A stretch of DNA of 64,000 bases from Lathyrus oleraceus (lineage: Eukaryota; Streptophyta; Magnoliopsida; Fabales; Fabaceae). The notes under the pieces were generated by a model. It searched no databases. It was given only the letters and a program-made list of their open reading frames with translations, and had not been told where the DNA came from. The translations under genes were made by a program, and so were the position numbers. The stretch is from contig NC_066579.1 of the NCBI RefSeq assembly GCF_024323335.1, positions 134,036,354 to 134,100,353 on the forward strand, given 5' to 3'. Shown piece by piece: positions 34,054-45,999 of this stretch (the stretch's first letter is position 1; each line of letters opens with the position of its first letter).

Positions 34054-35590
34054 AACAAATAAAACCATTGATTACGACATGGCTAAAATCAACCGTAAAT
34101 CTGGACTTTCAATCAACCAAGCTGAAGACGACAGTGAGGAAGATTGTGAATTACCAGCTGAACTAGCACGGCTCCTTGGGCACGAAGAGAAAGAGATTCA
34201 TCCATAAAAAGAACCAGTGGATGTAATTAACTTGGGTTCTTAAATTGACAAAAAAGAGGTAAAGGTTGGGGAATCTCTCGCCGAGCATGTACATTCCGAG
34301 TTGGTAGACTTGTTGCGTAAATATGTTGACATCTTTACTTGGTCGTATCAAGATATGTCAGGATTAGACACTAGCATTCTTGAACATCACCTGCCATTCA
34401 AGCCTGAATGTCCTCCAGTCAAACAAAAACTCAGAAGGACCATACCCGATATGGCACTCAAGATCAAGGAAGAGGTTAAGAAACAGCTAGGCGCTGGCTT
34501 CTTAGCCATTTCTGAATATCCGCAGTGGGTCGCTAATATCGTTCCAGTTCCAAAGAAATATGGTAAAGTCAGAATATGTGTAGACTATCAATATCTTAAT
34601 AGAGCGAGTCCAAATGATGACTTCCCTTTGCCTCATATTGATGTCTTAGTTGACAACACGACTCAATTCTCCGTCTTTTCTTTCATGGATGGGTTCTCCG
34701 GGTACAATCAGATAAAGATGTCACCAGACGATATGGAGAAGACAACTTTTATCACACCTTGGGTAACTTACTGCTACAAAGTCATGCCATTCGATTTGAA
34801 AAATGCAGGGGCAACATATCAACGTGTCATGGTAACCCTCTTTCACGACATGATTCATGAAGAGATCGAGGTTTATGTGGACGACATGATTGCCAAATCC
34901 AGAACTGAAGAAGATCACTTGGTAAACTTGAATAAATTGTTTGTCAGACTCCGGAAGTTTAAATTGCGCCTAAATTCGGCTAAATGTACTTTTAGGGCCT
35001 GATCTGGTAAACTCTTGGGTTTCATAGACGGTCAGAAAGGTATTGAGGTTGATCCCGACAAAGCTTGAGCCATCTAAGAAATGCTAGCTCCACGAACAAA
35101 AAAATAAGTCTGAGGCTTCCTTGGAAGACTTAATTACATCTCCAGATTCATATCTCACTTGACGGCTACCTGCGAACCGATATTCAAATTGTTGAGAAAA
35201 AACCAATCGATTGTGTGGAATAACGATTTCCAAGTGACATTCGATAGAATAAAAAATTACTTGCAAAAACCACCAATCTTGATACCACCGGTTCCTGGTA
35301 GGCCCCTCATCATGTACCTCATGGTGCTCGATGAATCCATGGGTTGCGTTTTGGGTCAACACGACGACACAGGCAAGAAAGAACATGCTATCTACTATCT
35401 CAGCAAAAAATTCACTGAATGTGAGACTCGATACTCATTTTTGGAGAAAACTTGTTGTTCTTTGACTTGGGCTGCTCGACGCCAGAGACAATATAGGATT
35501 TGTCATACGACTTTATTGATCTCCAAGATGGATCCATTAAAGTATATATTCAAAAAGCCTGTTGTTACTGGTAGAATTTCCCGTCGGTAA
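34054..35590 (+). pseudogene. Ogre RT and first RNase H (element B)
   Basis: RT blocks seen: PVKQKLRRTIPDMALKIKEE (near 34415), VANIVPVPKKYGKVRICVDY (near 34530), SFMDGFSGYNQIKMSPDD (near 34680) and the catalytic YVDDM (near 34872). The gypsy RNase H follows (LEKTCCSLTWAARRQRQYRI near 35440). Stops at 34205, 34241, 35000-35002, several at 35066-35120 and 35588-35590 break it. RT starts only after the predicted intron acceptor. Confidence 0.83.
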
Positions 35591-36199
35591 ATGTTGCTAA
35601 CCGAGTATGATATACAGTATGTGACCCAAAAACCAATAAAAGGGAGTCTTCTGTCTGACTATCTTGCACACCTACCTGTCAAAGGGTACCAACCGTTGAG
35701 GTTTAACTTTCCAGATGAGGACATCATGTTTATCAGAGACTTCACTATGCCAGGCTTCGAGGTAAGGCCTGAGGAAGGCCCCGAACCAAGATCGCGATGG
35801 ACGCTCATGTTCGATGGTGCTTCTAATGCTCGAGGTCATGGTATAGGTGTTGTTATCACTTCTCCAACTGGTTTCCACCTTCTGTTTACCGCTAGATTGT
35901 TTTTTGACTGCACCAACAATATGGCAAAATATGAGGCATGTATCTACGGTTTAGAGGCGACAATCGACTTGAGGATCAAGATTCTTGAGGTATTCAGTGA
36001 TTCAGCTCTGGTAATCAGTCACGTGAAAGGGGATTGGGAGACTCAGAATAACAAGTTGATAACTTATAAAGATCATATCAGAAAACTGGTACCCTATTTT
36101 GATGAAATCTCTTTTCATCATATTTCTAGGGAGGAAAATCAGTTAGCGGATGCTATATCCACGTTGGCATCTATGTTCAAAGTCAAATGGAAGAATTAA
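35591..36199 (+). pseudogene. Archaeal-type RNase H (element B)
   Basis: Second RNase H of Tat elements: FDGASNARGHGIGVVI (near 35810), NNMAKYEAC, SDSALVISHVKGDWE and QLADAISTLASM. The first Glu of the usual AEYEA block, the likely catalytic one, is Lys here, so activity would be lost even without the stop that ends this segment. Confidence 0.75.
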
Positions 36200-37524
36200 G
36201 CACCATCCATCAAGATTTACCACTTAGATGAACCAGCACATTGTCTAGCAATTGAGATTGATCCTGACGATAATCCTTGGATCTATGACATGAAAACATT
36301 TGTGGAGAAACAACAATATCCCGAGGGTATATCCATTACCGATAAGAAAGCTCTGAGAAGACTCTCTTCCAAATTCTTCCTGAACGGTGACATATTATAC
36401 AAAAGGAATTATGATTTTGTACTGCTCAGATGTGTGGATAGACACGAAGCTTGTGCAATCATAAAGTCCATACATGAAGGCTGCGAGGGTGTACATGCAA
36501 AAGGTCGGCTATGGCCAAGAAGATCCTTCGGGCTGGGTATTATTGGACGACAATGGAGGTTGATTGCTACAATTTTGTGAAAAGATGCCATAAGTGCCAA
36601 ATGTATGGTGATAAGATCTTTGTGCCACCAACTCCATTGAATATTCTAACTTCTCCATGGCCCTTTTCTATGTGGGGCATTGATATGATTGGGATGATAG
36701 ATCCCAATGCTTCCAATGGACATCGATTCATCCTAGTCACTATCGGTTGCTTCACGAAATGGGTTGAAGATGTTTCATATGCTAATGTCACTCGACAAGT
36801 GGTTACCCAGTTTATCAAGAAAGAGATAATCTGCCGCTATGGGATACCTAGCAAGATCATCACTGACAACGCCAATAACCTCAACAACGCTATGATGAGG
36901 GAGTTGTGCGAAGAATTTAAGATAGAGCACCATAACTCTTCACCGTACCAGCCCAAGATGAATGGCGACGTAGAAGCAGCTAACAAGAATATCAAGAGAA
37001 TCATCCAGAAGATGGTCAAGACATACAAGGACTAGCATGAGATGTTACCCTTCGCTTTGCACGGTTATAGAAACTCAGTCCTCACATCCACTGGGGCAAC
37101 TCCGTACTCATTAGTATATGGGATGGAGGTTGTCTTACCAATTGAAGTCGAGATACCTTTACTCGGAGTCATCATGGAAGCTGATCTTTATGAAGCCGAA
37201 TGGGTTCGATCACAGTATGACCAGCTGAATCTAATCGAAGAGAAGCGTTTGACGATCGTCTGTCATGGTCAGCTATACCAAAGACGTCTCAAACGAGCTT
37301 TTGACAAGAAGGTTCTTCCCCATGAGTACCGCGTTGGAGAACTCGTGCTCAAAAGGTATATTCTTATTCACTCAGAACCGCGAGGCAAATGGACTCCCAA
37401 ATATGAGGGACCTTTCGTCATTAAAAAGGCCTTCTCATATGGGTCTCTAATCCTCACAACGATGGATGGGGAAGACTTACCTTCGCTAGTGAATGCAGAC
37501 ACAGTCAAAAAATATTATGCCTAA
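36200..37524 (+). pseudogene. Ogre integrase (element B)
   Basis: A HHCC-type zinc module (near 36460-36600) is split by a frameshift near 36510. Core motifs are WGIDM (near 36676), ITDN (near 36860, followed by Ala instead of Gly) and the Glu of DVEAANKNI (near 36968). TAG at 37033-37035 stands where A has Trp. The C-terminal part 37042-37524 is intact, with the GPFVIKKAF block near 37410, ending in TAA 37522-37524. This C-terminal domain is the part missing from element A. Confidence 0.83.
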
Positions 37525-38558
37525 AAAGAAATGATGAAAGCCCACTAGATTAATCTCCGCAAGGTTGATCTAGGCAAAAATGGCTATCCCGATGGACCAA
37601 AGAATGAATTGTCCATGCAAAAGTTAGGGAACACATATGAAGCTCGCTGAGTCGAAAACCTAAAAGGACGGTTTAGGCAAAAAGGAGCATCCCAGTGGAC
37701 GAAAAGAACTGAAATGTCCAGGAAAAAGTTAGGGATAAAGGCATTGACTATGATCCTCGAGCCCATACGCTACAAGCTAGATATCAAAAGGTCAATGACC
37801 GATCCAATCACTGTCAGCCGAAGCAAAGTCTTGGGATTCATATTCTATGGTAGACTAAGGCTAACATTGTAATCAATGGAGAAAAATATACAAAAACATT
37901 TCCCATTGCCATTTCAATTATTTTTTCAGTTTTTGCAACATCCAAGGGTGTCTGCATCCTCGTACTCACCATATGTACAGATTTCATATCAATAAAATTC
38001 AATTATTTCGTCAAATATTTTGTTTTGTGTTTTGTATGCAAAATAACTGACATGTCTTACTCACATAATGCTTTACAATTCGGGGAATAATAAAAAGCTA
38101 TACCTAAGAGAAACATTTTCCATTACTGTTAAAACCCGATAAACTTGAAAGATGACCGGTGACTCGAAAAATGGTTTTACTTGAACGCCTGTGACACTCA
38201 ATTGACTGGGATGCCATGTTGGTGCCGACAGTTTCAGAGTTCCTTAACAGACAAAGGTTCCCTAAAAGTAGTGTTGGCCTCACTTAGATTTCACGGCAAT
38301 TATTTTCCAATCATCGATGACGAGTCAGAGTTCCCATCACAATAAAAACTCGTCCCTACCAATGACAAATAAGCAAATAAACATGCATCATAAAAAATAA
38401 GCATACATCATGCACTACATATAGCATCTTTCCTACACTGGATGATAGAACTTCAACCACCTGTTCAGGCAAATTTCAGGCACAACAGTATTTAATCACC
38501 TTCCACCTAGAATACCTGAAAAGCTCCCGTAATTCTTGTATTCAGGTTCAAGAAGATT
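37525..38558 (+). other. 3' untranslated region of element B
   Basis: Contains the direct repeat just described and otherwise no gene. About half as long as that of element A, with no comparable antisense frame. Confidence 0.5.
37563..37735 (+). repeat. Two-copy direct repeat in 3' UTR of element B
   Basis: Units of about 68 bp at 37563-37630 and 37667-37735 share TAGGCAAAAA, TCCC, GTCCA and AAAGTTAGGGA. Confidence 0.65.
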
Positions 38559-38571
38559 AAATGGGGGCAAC
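38559..38571 (+). other. Polypurine tract of element B
   Basis: AAATGGGGGCAAC just before the TG of the 3' LTR. Confidence 0.65.
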
Positions 38572-39350
38572 TGTTGTACCCCAAAATTTGCCCTTCCCTT
38601 TTCTCACCTATTCATCCAATAACTTGATCAACAGATCACTTGCATACATTCTTAATTCATCCACATGCATCATTCATCATGGATTCAAGAGAAACTTAGG
38701 CTTATAAAGTCACGGTTTGTATGGATTTAAAGCTCAAAGGCATGGGCTAACCATATCATCAGCATGGGGGATGTGAAACACTAATGATTATGGTGAAGGC
38801 TTGAGTTCAACAAAGGTGTGACCAGACAATCTAAGGCCTTCAAAGCCCTAATTCCTCAAGGCATGACTTCATGGAGCTTCCCCATGCCTTATCTTGGTCT
38901 CCAAAACCCTAAACAGGAGATGGTGCATCGGATGAACTTGGTGGCTTGACTATGCATTCATGACCCCTCAATCTTCACACATTGTCAATACGTTTGGCCT
39001 AACCTTTCTTGGAGCATTGGTCTTGGTCCAAAGTCATGGTGTTATTCCTATGATTGCAGATACATCTATGGTCATGGGCATCTAAACAACCAAACTTCTT
39101 GTGTTTCTAGCCACTTGCTAGTCATGCCTTTAGTTCATAAATGTTATATCAAACCCTAACCTTATGGTCTCATTTCATTTCCTTCTTCATATACATTATC
39201 AGTCAAGTTATTTTCTTTTCAAAAGTCATACATTCAAGTCCTGATTAAACCAATTGCGAAACCAATTTCCAATCACTTTTCAAACCATTTCAATCCATTC
39301 CATGTAATTTTAAACCATTACATATGATCCTACATAAGAAAATACAAAAC

Positions 39351-39565
39351 TTGACATTTTTGAACAATTGTTGACTTTGGTCAACAATTGACTTTTTGGT
39401 CAACTTTGACCAAAGTTAACCCAAACTCCAAAAATCCTAAATTTCACTCTAAGCATCCATTCAATGTCCCTTTACAAGAAAAATACAAGGAAAAGTGAAT
39501 TTTGACCAATTGTTGACTTTGGTCAACAATTGACTTTTGGGTCAACGTTGACCAAAGTCAACCTG
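39351..39565 (+). repeat. Duplicated TTGAC-rich palindromic block in LTR B
   Basis: Two similar blocks (about 39351-39422 and 39500-39565) each hold several TTGACC/T cores in both orientations, including GTTGACTTTGGTCAACAATT. TTGAC is the W-box core bound by WRKY factors (established). It lies upstream of the predicted TATA at 41781. Confidence 0.6.
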
Positions 39566-41780
39566 GGTCCTTGGTCATCCCTAATCACTAAATGACTAGT
39601 CCTAGCTCTAATTTCATTCTCCATGTCCATATTGATTTTGATTTAACCATTTCAACTTGATTCTTCACTTTGAGGCCAACATGCTTTGAACTTGGTCATG
39701 TCTTGAACACTTGGACTTTTCCTTACAACCATGTCTAGTCCGACCAGTCAATTACCCTGCATCATGGAGAAATACTGCAGTCCAAATCCATTAGCCTGCA
39801 TCATGAGACATCCTTAATGTCTAGGATCCAATCCCCTACTGCACTAAGCCAAAAGGCAAGTAAGTTGGTCCTGCTGGAAATCAATGCCTAGTCTTAAACC
39901 AAACCACAACATATCCTGCAGCAAACAGCACATGGAAACATCAAGTTAAGCCACAAAAATTTGACCAAGCAATGCACAATAAGCCTGCATCATGGAATCA
40001 AGTCATAATTCATGTTAATGCAACATCAACAAGGCAAACCAAGATACCAGACTCGTGATACATCTTCCTATACAAGGCTACATCACAGTCAGCATGTAAC
40101 ACCGCTATAAAATCTTGGGAGTTCAGCAACAGTGAGACCTAATAGAACATGTTCACAAGTCAATAACATCAACATTCTCTCTACCATTCCAAACCTGCAC
40201 AGACCAAAGTCATAACCAATAAGGAATGTCATAGAAGCCAAGCCATGAAATGTGTTGACTTACCATAAAGCTAAAAACCAAACCTATTATAAACTCAATC
40301 CAGACTTGCAGGGTCCTTGTATTGCATAAACCAAACCATGACCAGGCTGCATAATGGAAGGTCGATACCATATACCAATTCATTTAGAATGACACATCAT
40401 CATCTGACACTGATTAATTCACCATTCAGTCTAACTTGGTGATCTTGCATCCATACACCATGAACCTGCCAGGTAATGCACCACCTTCAAAGCCAGACTT
40501 GCAGTAATTGGTCAAGAGCAATGATCAAAGAATTGAGACGTTTCAGTAAGGCCAACCAATTTGCTGCAAGCACTACCTGTCCAAGTCAGAATGTGACTTC
40601 ATGATGTATCCTCATGATCTCCTACTAGTATTCCAAGGGATGGCCACTGCAAAACCTACTACACTTATGGTTCACCACTATCAAACCTGACCACAAACAT
40701 CATTCAAGCAGTTCTACAACCACAATACCATGAGATTTCCCTGCAACACATTCAAATCCTTGCCAATATTTTGCATCAAATCAAGGTCATAACTGGCAGG
40801 AAATATCCTCATTGCCAAGCCTGTCAAAATCAAAACCTGAAATGCACCAAGGATCAACAACAGTGTGTTAAAACATGCAACGCAAAATCGACAATTAGAT
40901 TGCATCTTGTTAGCATACCAAATTGTTTCAAATTAAAGTCAAACAAATCAGTTCTGCAACATAAAGCAAACCAAAGGCATAGCATGGACTCACTTCAATT
41001 CATACATTAAACAAGCATTGACAATTCAGCGGCAAGCATCTAATCAATAGCAGCACACCCTACACCATTGATTTCACAATTTAATAACTAATAGACCAAG
41101 CATCTAACCGAACAGCTTTTACATTGCACTTGTAGCAAAATTCCTTCATGCTAAGAGATTTGTTGCAAACCTAGAACTAATCTAACACAATTACCATAAC
41201 CTAATCCATTCAAACTGCATTTCCATAGCAGTCCTAGTAGAATTTTTAACAAACCCGTCACCATTCATAACAAGAAATGCAAGCTAACATCAAGGTACAA
41301 CATGATGACATTTCATATTCAATGCATTAATAATAACCCTGTCTCGATTATAGTTCATGACAGGCTTCATTTTTAATTTAATCTCAAACATTCCAATCCA
41401 TCGTAAATAAGAGCAGTGATAAAGAAATACAATGCAAAGTTCCATTACCATGGCATAACAACACTAACACAACATAACATTTCCCAAACTAAGTCAAAAG
41501 TCCCAATTCACTAACAAAGCCAACTAGGAGAAAAAACCTGTTCAACGAGTCATCACTCAAGCTAATGAACCAATCCCACTTAAGTGTAACCTACAACAGC
41601 CAGTCATCAATAACCTAACCTTAATCACCTAACCAAGTCATAACTAATCCTAACTAACTGAGTCAAGTTTAACTAACTGAGTTCACCACTAACTCAATGA
41701 GCCAAGGTTAACTAACTCCAATTCTAAGTCTAATAGAATCCAAACCTCATTCCAAGCCTAGCCAAATCCCAAACCTCATC

Positions 41781-41790
41781 TCTATTTAAA
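41781..41790 (+). promoter_or_regulatory. TATA box of LTR B
   Basis: TCTATTTAAA in a suitable context, about 3.2 kb into the LTR, followed by a CT-rich leader. Confidence 0.5.
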
Positions 41791-43582
41791 CAGATCCATC
41801 ATCATCATTTCAAAGCCCTGGACATTGTGCTCGAAACTGACTCACTCTACAATCTACTCCCTCACCTTCACCAAAGCTCTACTTCTCTCTCAAAAAAGCC
41901 ATTGAAGCTTCACATTGAAGATTATATCTCGCTTGAGCTTAACCACTGCATCTTCATTTCATTGTTAACCGTTCTCAAATTCAGTAGAATGGGAAGAAGA
42001 AGAAGAAGAAAGAGGAAGAAGAAACGTGCAAAACAAGATCAAGAACTCACTTGTTGAAGTTTCCGATTGTCTTTCTGGTAAGTCCATTTCTCTTCTATGA
42101 TGTTTTCTTGCTTTGAGCGTACCAAAGTGTAGCATTGAGGCTAGGGAGTTAAAGCCCTATGGTGTTAGAGATTTATTCGTGATAAGCGCCATTTAATTTG
42201 AGATTAGAGACCTACGGTTCTTCCCAAACTTCCTTTGATTTGGCCAATGCAATAACCAATTCCCAAAACCGGTCCCATTTTCATCATCAACGTGACCTCA
42301 CACATCTGTTGATAGTTAGAAGTTAGGTTAAGCTACCACCATCGTTGGCGGCAGTCGCCGGCATAGTGGTCCATGGTGGACGAACGGTGAGACATAGTTG
42401 AGATTTAGCACACGATGATTTCCATTCAAACCTGTTGACTTGGACAAGTCAATAGGGAGATGTAGTTGGGCTTAACCTTTTAGGCCCATTGAATCACCTT
42501 TCATACACCACCATTTCACATACACTCTCAATGCCTAATAAGGAAAATGAGTCTTGGGCTTTATCAGGCCCATTAGTCGTTTTACCAATTCATACGCGTT
42601 TTCACTACTACACCCCCTGGTTGGAGTGTTGAGACACTGAGTGGGCTTAGGAGGCCGATTTTCACTTTCACTGTGTGCACCCCCTTGTTTTTGGAGTTCC
42701 TTGGCTGTGCAAAAACCACTGATGGGCTCAATTGGAAACCCATTAGCCAGAATTCCAATTCACACCCCTTTTAACAATTGAACCCCATTTTCCATTTTAT
42801 TTGTTTCTTTTATTTTCTTTTTTTGTTTTATATTTCAATTAGGATAATTAGGTTGATAATTGACAATTAGGTTAATAAATATTGATTTTAGGATTTAATT
42901 AGCATATTAGGATTTAATTAGAATTCTAATTAGAATTAATTAGGACTTTTAATTAGGGTTTTAGTTAGAATTTTCTAATTAGAAATAATTAGACATGATT
43001 AAATTTAGGGCTTGACATTTCTCAACATTGGGTTAATTTTCCACATTAGGATAGAATCAAGTTTACACCATAGAATTTGGCATATTTTGCAAATGACCAT
43101 TTTGCCCTTATGGACCTTATTTTGTTATTTTAGTGATAGAATGACATGATCCCATTAGGATTAGAATGTGACATAGAATTTAATCATTTTCTTGCAATTT
43201 TAGGACTCAACACAAAATTTTAATCAATATTTTGACCCATTTGCACATGCTCCCTTAGGACTTCTAACTTAGAATTTTCAATCAATTTCTAATGCATGAT
43301 CCCTTAGAATAGTTACTAACTTTGATTAGATCTAAACCTAGTCCCCTAAAAACAAAACAAAACCCATGATTAAATTGATCAAAATAAATTTTGATTGATT
43401 AAATCCTTTGAACTTGTATAATCCCACAGTCTAAATTGAGTGACCAAAAGACCCTTGGTCGCTTAATAAGACTTTTCTTCAAAGTCTTCAATCAAGGCAT
43501 TCTCAGTCATACCAAGCAGCGTATTATTCAAGAACATCAAAGGTGGAATATTCAACACTTGTTAAATCAAAGTTAGAAGAGT

Positions 43583-43962
43583 GCGACACGAGCCTTAAGC
43601 AGTAGAGAAGGAGTGAGATTTGATTACTCCTACCCCAATTCTGAGTATCTTTGGGAATGGGACGTATGACCCAACTCTCATTGTATTCGCCTCTATTCAT
43701 AGACCTTAGCATAATTATAATCTTACAATTGACAAGTCTCTCACTACAAAGCAAAAACAACAAAAGCAAGGACCACTTCAACAACTTATCAATCATGAAT
43801 TAAGTTGTACGATACGAACCTTAGGTAATGAAGAAGGAGTGGGACTGGAGTATTCCTACCCCCATTCTGATTATCTTTGGGTATGGGACGTATGACCCAA
43901 CGCTCACCGTATTCACCTCCATTCATAAACTTTAGAACAATTCGAATCAAACGATTGATAAG
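43583..43962 (+). repeat. Direct repeat of about 155 bp, period 226, in LTR B
   Basis: Both copies carry GGGACGTATGACCCA (43659-43673 and 43885-43899) and similar flanks. They have diverged by many substitutions. Confidence 0.75.
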
Positions 43963-44133
43963 GTCTTCATCATTAATGCAAGAAACAGCTACAAAGACTC
44001 TTCTCCTTCCGCTTGAAAGTTAATGTGATTCTCATCCAGTAACTATCGAGTCTATCCATTCTTAATTCCTTTCAATCTCAATCATCCATTTCTTCTTGCC
44101 TCCAATCAACTTCTTTTCAGCCCTAGGGGGCAG

Positions 44134-44200
44134 AACTACGAAAACTTTGATATCCTCATTGCACAATTAGGGTACGTAGGCAGGAGAACCCAGTTTCTTC
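44134..44200 (+). other. Two-hairpin module in LTR B
   Basis: Outer pair CTACG (44136-44140) with CGTAG (44175-44179). Inner stem CCT-ATTG with CAAT-AGG and one mismatch (44154-44171). Second hairpin GGAGAA (44183-44188) with TTCTTC (44195-44200), one G-U pair. Confidence 0.5.
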
Positions 44201-44444
44201 GCGAGCTACCCTATTTATCAATCCATCATTCTACATTCTATCAATACCATCTTTTTAAGACCAATCATATTTCTCCTTGGACTCCTTCTCTATTCTTTTA
44301 GGACGTCCTAATGACATTCCATCTCTTCATTCTAGAGTTGTTTGGGCAAACAACCCCAAACACTTAATTCAGTCTTTCTTTTTGGCTTTACCTTATAGTG
44401 GCGGCCTGCTAATCCACGTATTGGTAAATGCCTACCTTGCTCTT

Positions 44445-45983
44445 TGTTGAAACAGGGGGTTAGAGTATCGGGATTTGTTATCGTCTCCACAGGGATTATG
44501 TGATATTACCGTCGTTCATCAGTTGTTAAGTTCTTAGCTTATAGTAACAAGGGGGTTTTAGTTTTCGGTTACGGTAGCTTGCATAAAAAGTAAGAAATTG
44601 CAGTAAAAGTTTTGGTTTTACGATTTGAGAAAGATTGTCAAAGTTAGGGTTCGACGATCACTTTGCATGCATATGTTCGATCAAACAAAACTCATAAACT
44701 CAATTAGATGATAAACACATTCACAAAATCCTCTCAATGTGTTTATTTCTAACACACATTGTGGTTTTTCCCATTTTGATCCATTGTTGATTTCTCACAC
44801 AATCTATCAAAATGACAACTTTTAGGTTCAACTTTTTAGTGAACAAACTCATTCAATACTATCTTTAGCTGAAGAACAAGGACGGATGAAAACCTAGGTC
44901 AAGAGTTGGAAAACACCTTTCAATCATAAACCAATCCAAAGAGTTATCAATAAAACAAGGTTTTCACCATACATTCATCATCAAAGAGTTTACAAATGAA
45001 GATCATCCCATATACATACAAAGCTTATGATCATCTACATCTAACCTTGACAAAATGAAAGGCTTAGCTACTCATTTTCATGGTAGCTTGAACAACAAGT
45101 TTCAGAAGAAGGTTGATCAACATCCGAGTCGAAGAATCGAGATTGGATGGGAATCCACCTTCTTTTTGTAAAATATTGTCAAGAGAAGAAGAAGAATGAG
45201 AAAATGTCGTTTCTAGGGCACAAGAAAAACCTCTAAGCCAAAAACAAGTAAAAAGATGATCCCAAGAAAAAAATTGAAAGATAAAAGATCTTGTTCCAAA
45301 AAGTAGCCCATGCTACTTATAGTAATGGTTACTGAGCTGTCATGCTCGCTAGGTGAGCAGAATGGTTCGCCTAGCGAGCCCCAAAATAAGCCACCAAAAG
45401 AGCCTGCGTCCAGAGGAATCATCCCAGAAAAGTTTGCATATGTTCGCTAGGCGAACAATCCTTCGCTAGGCGAAGCCCTCGCTTCTCTCATTCGCTCTAG
45501 TGAGTCTTGATGTTTTTGCTACTGGAATTGCTCGCTACCTGCTTGCTGGATGTTCGCCTAGCGAATACTTTGCTGCTTACCTCGCCACAGCGAGTTTTGA
45601 TGGTTTTGCTACTGGAATTGCTCGCTGCTTGCTCGCTGGATGTTCGCCTAGTGAATACTTGATCTTTTTGGATCTGTCCAAGTCTGGGAGTGTTCGCTGG
45701 CATCTCGCTGAGTGCTCGCCTAGCGAGCACTTCGCTACCTCACTCGCCTAGCGAGCTTGCTAATGTTTACTTTCTTTCTTGGTTCCTTTTCCATATTTCT
45801 TGTGCCTTAGTTTTCTACTCTTTCATGCCTAATTCCTGCACAATAACACACAAATTAAAGGTACCAAGATCATTTCACATAGTATTGCAAATCAACAAAA
45901 GCAAGGGCGGTTTCAAACACTTTTTCGACAAAAAGGAGTGAAAGATGCCCACATTTGATAGCTCAAATAAGCAAACTTGGGCA
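44445..45983 (-). repeat. 3' LTR of the Athila element
   Basis: The right border is set by the PPT and TGCCCAAG on the minus strand; the left border by a TGTTGAAAC that would be the CA end, which is tentative. The LTR contains many TCGCCTAGCGA-like hairpins and a 90-bp tandem duplication. A TATA-like CTATAAGTA is seen on the minus strand around 45314-45322. Confidence 0.55.
45348..45755. repeat. Cluster of TCGC-CTA-GCGA hairpin motifs in Athila LTR
   Basis: About ten copies or close variants of TTCGCCTAGCGA or its complement. Each can fold as a 4-bp stem with a 3-base loop. A unit of about 91 bp is tandemly duplicated (45500-45590 and 45591-45665). The motif recurs in two other non-coding parts of the same element. 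Confidence 0.7.
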
Positions 45984-45985
45984 TC

Positions 45986-45999
45986 TAAAAACTCTCCCC
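45986..45999 (-). other. Polypurine tract of the Athila element
   Basis: Reads TTGGGGAGAGTTTT on the minus strand, just before the LTR. Confidence 0.65.

Larger units (their letters stand above)
27663..44444 (+). mobile_element. Ogre-type LTR retrotransposon B
   Basis: A second Ogre family, clearly different from A at DNA level but with the same gene order: 5' LTR end (118 bp), PBS, ORF1, gag, protease, intron, RT, dual RNase H, integrase, 3' UTR, PPT, 3' LTR. The 5' LTR is lost at the junction with A. The 3' LTR is interrupted, apparently by the Athila element. Many stops and at least four frameshifts make it non-autonomous. Confidence 0.88.
38572..44444 (+). repeat. 3' LTR of Ogre B, interrupted at its right end
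   Basis: Starts TGTTGTACCCC after the PPT. At least 5.8 kb is seen. The last 118 bp known from the 5' remnant (27663-27780) are not found, so the LTR is cut. It contains a W-box-rich palindrome block, a TATA box, a 226-bp direct repeat and the two-hairpin module. The right boundary at the Athila LTR is tentative. Confidence 0.75.

Noticed and set aside
41827..42057. Small ORF with a Lys/Arg-rich end just after the TATA box of LTR B
   Set aside because: The basic run comes from an AGA/AAG microsatellite (about 41996-42025) in the LTR leader; no conserved domain and no second copy to test.
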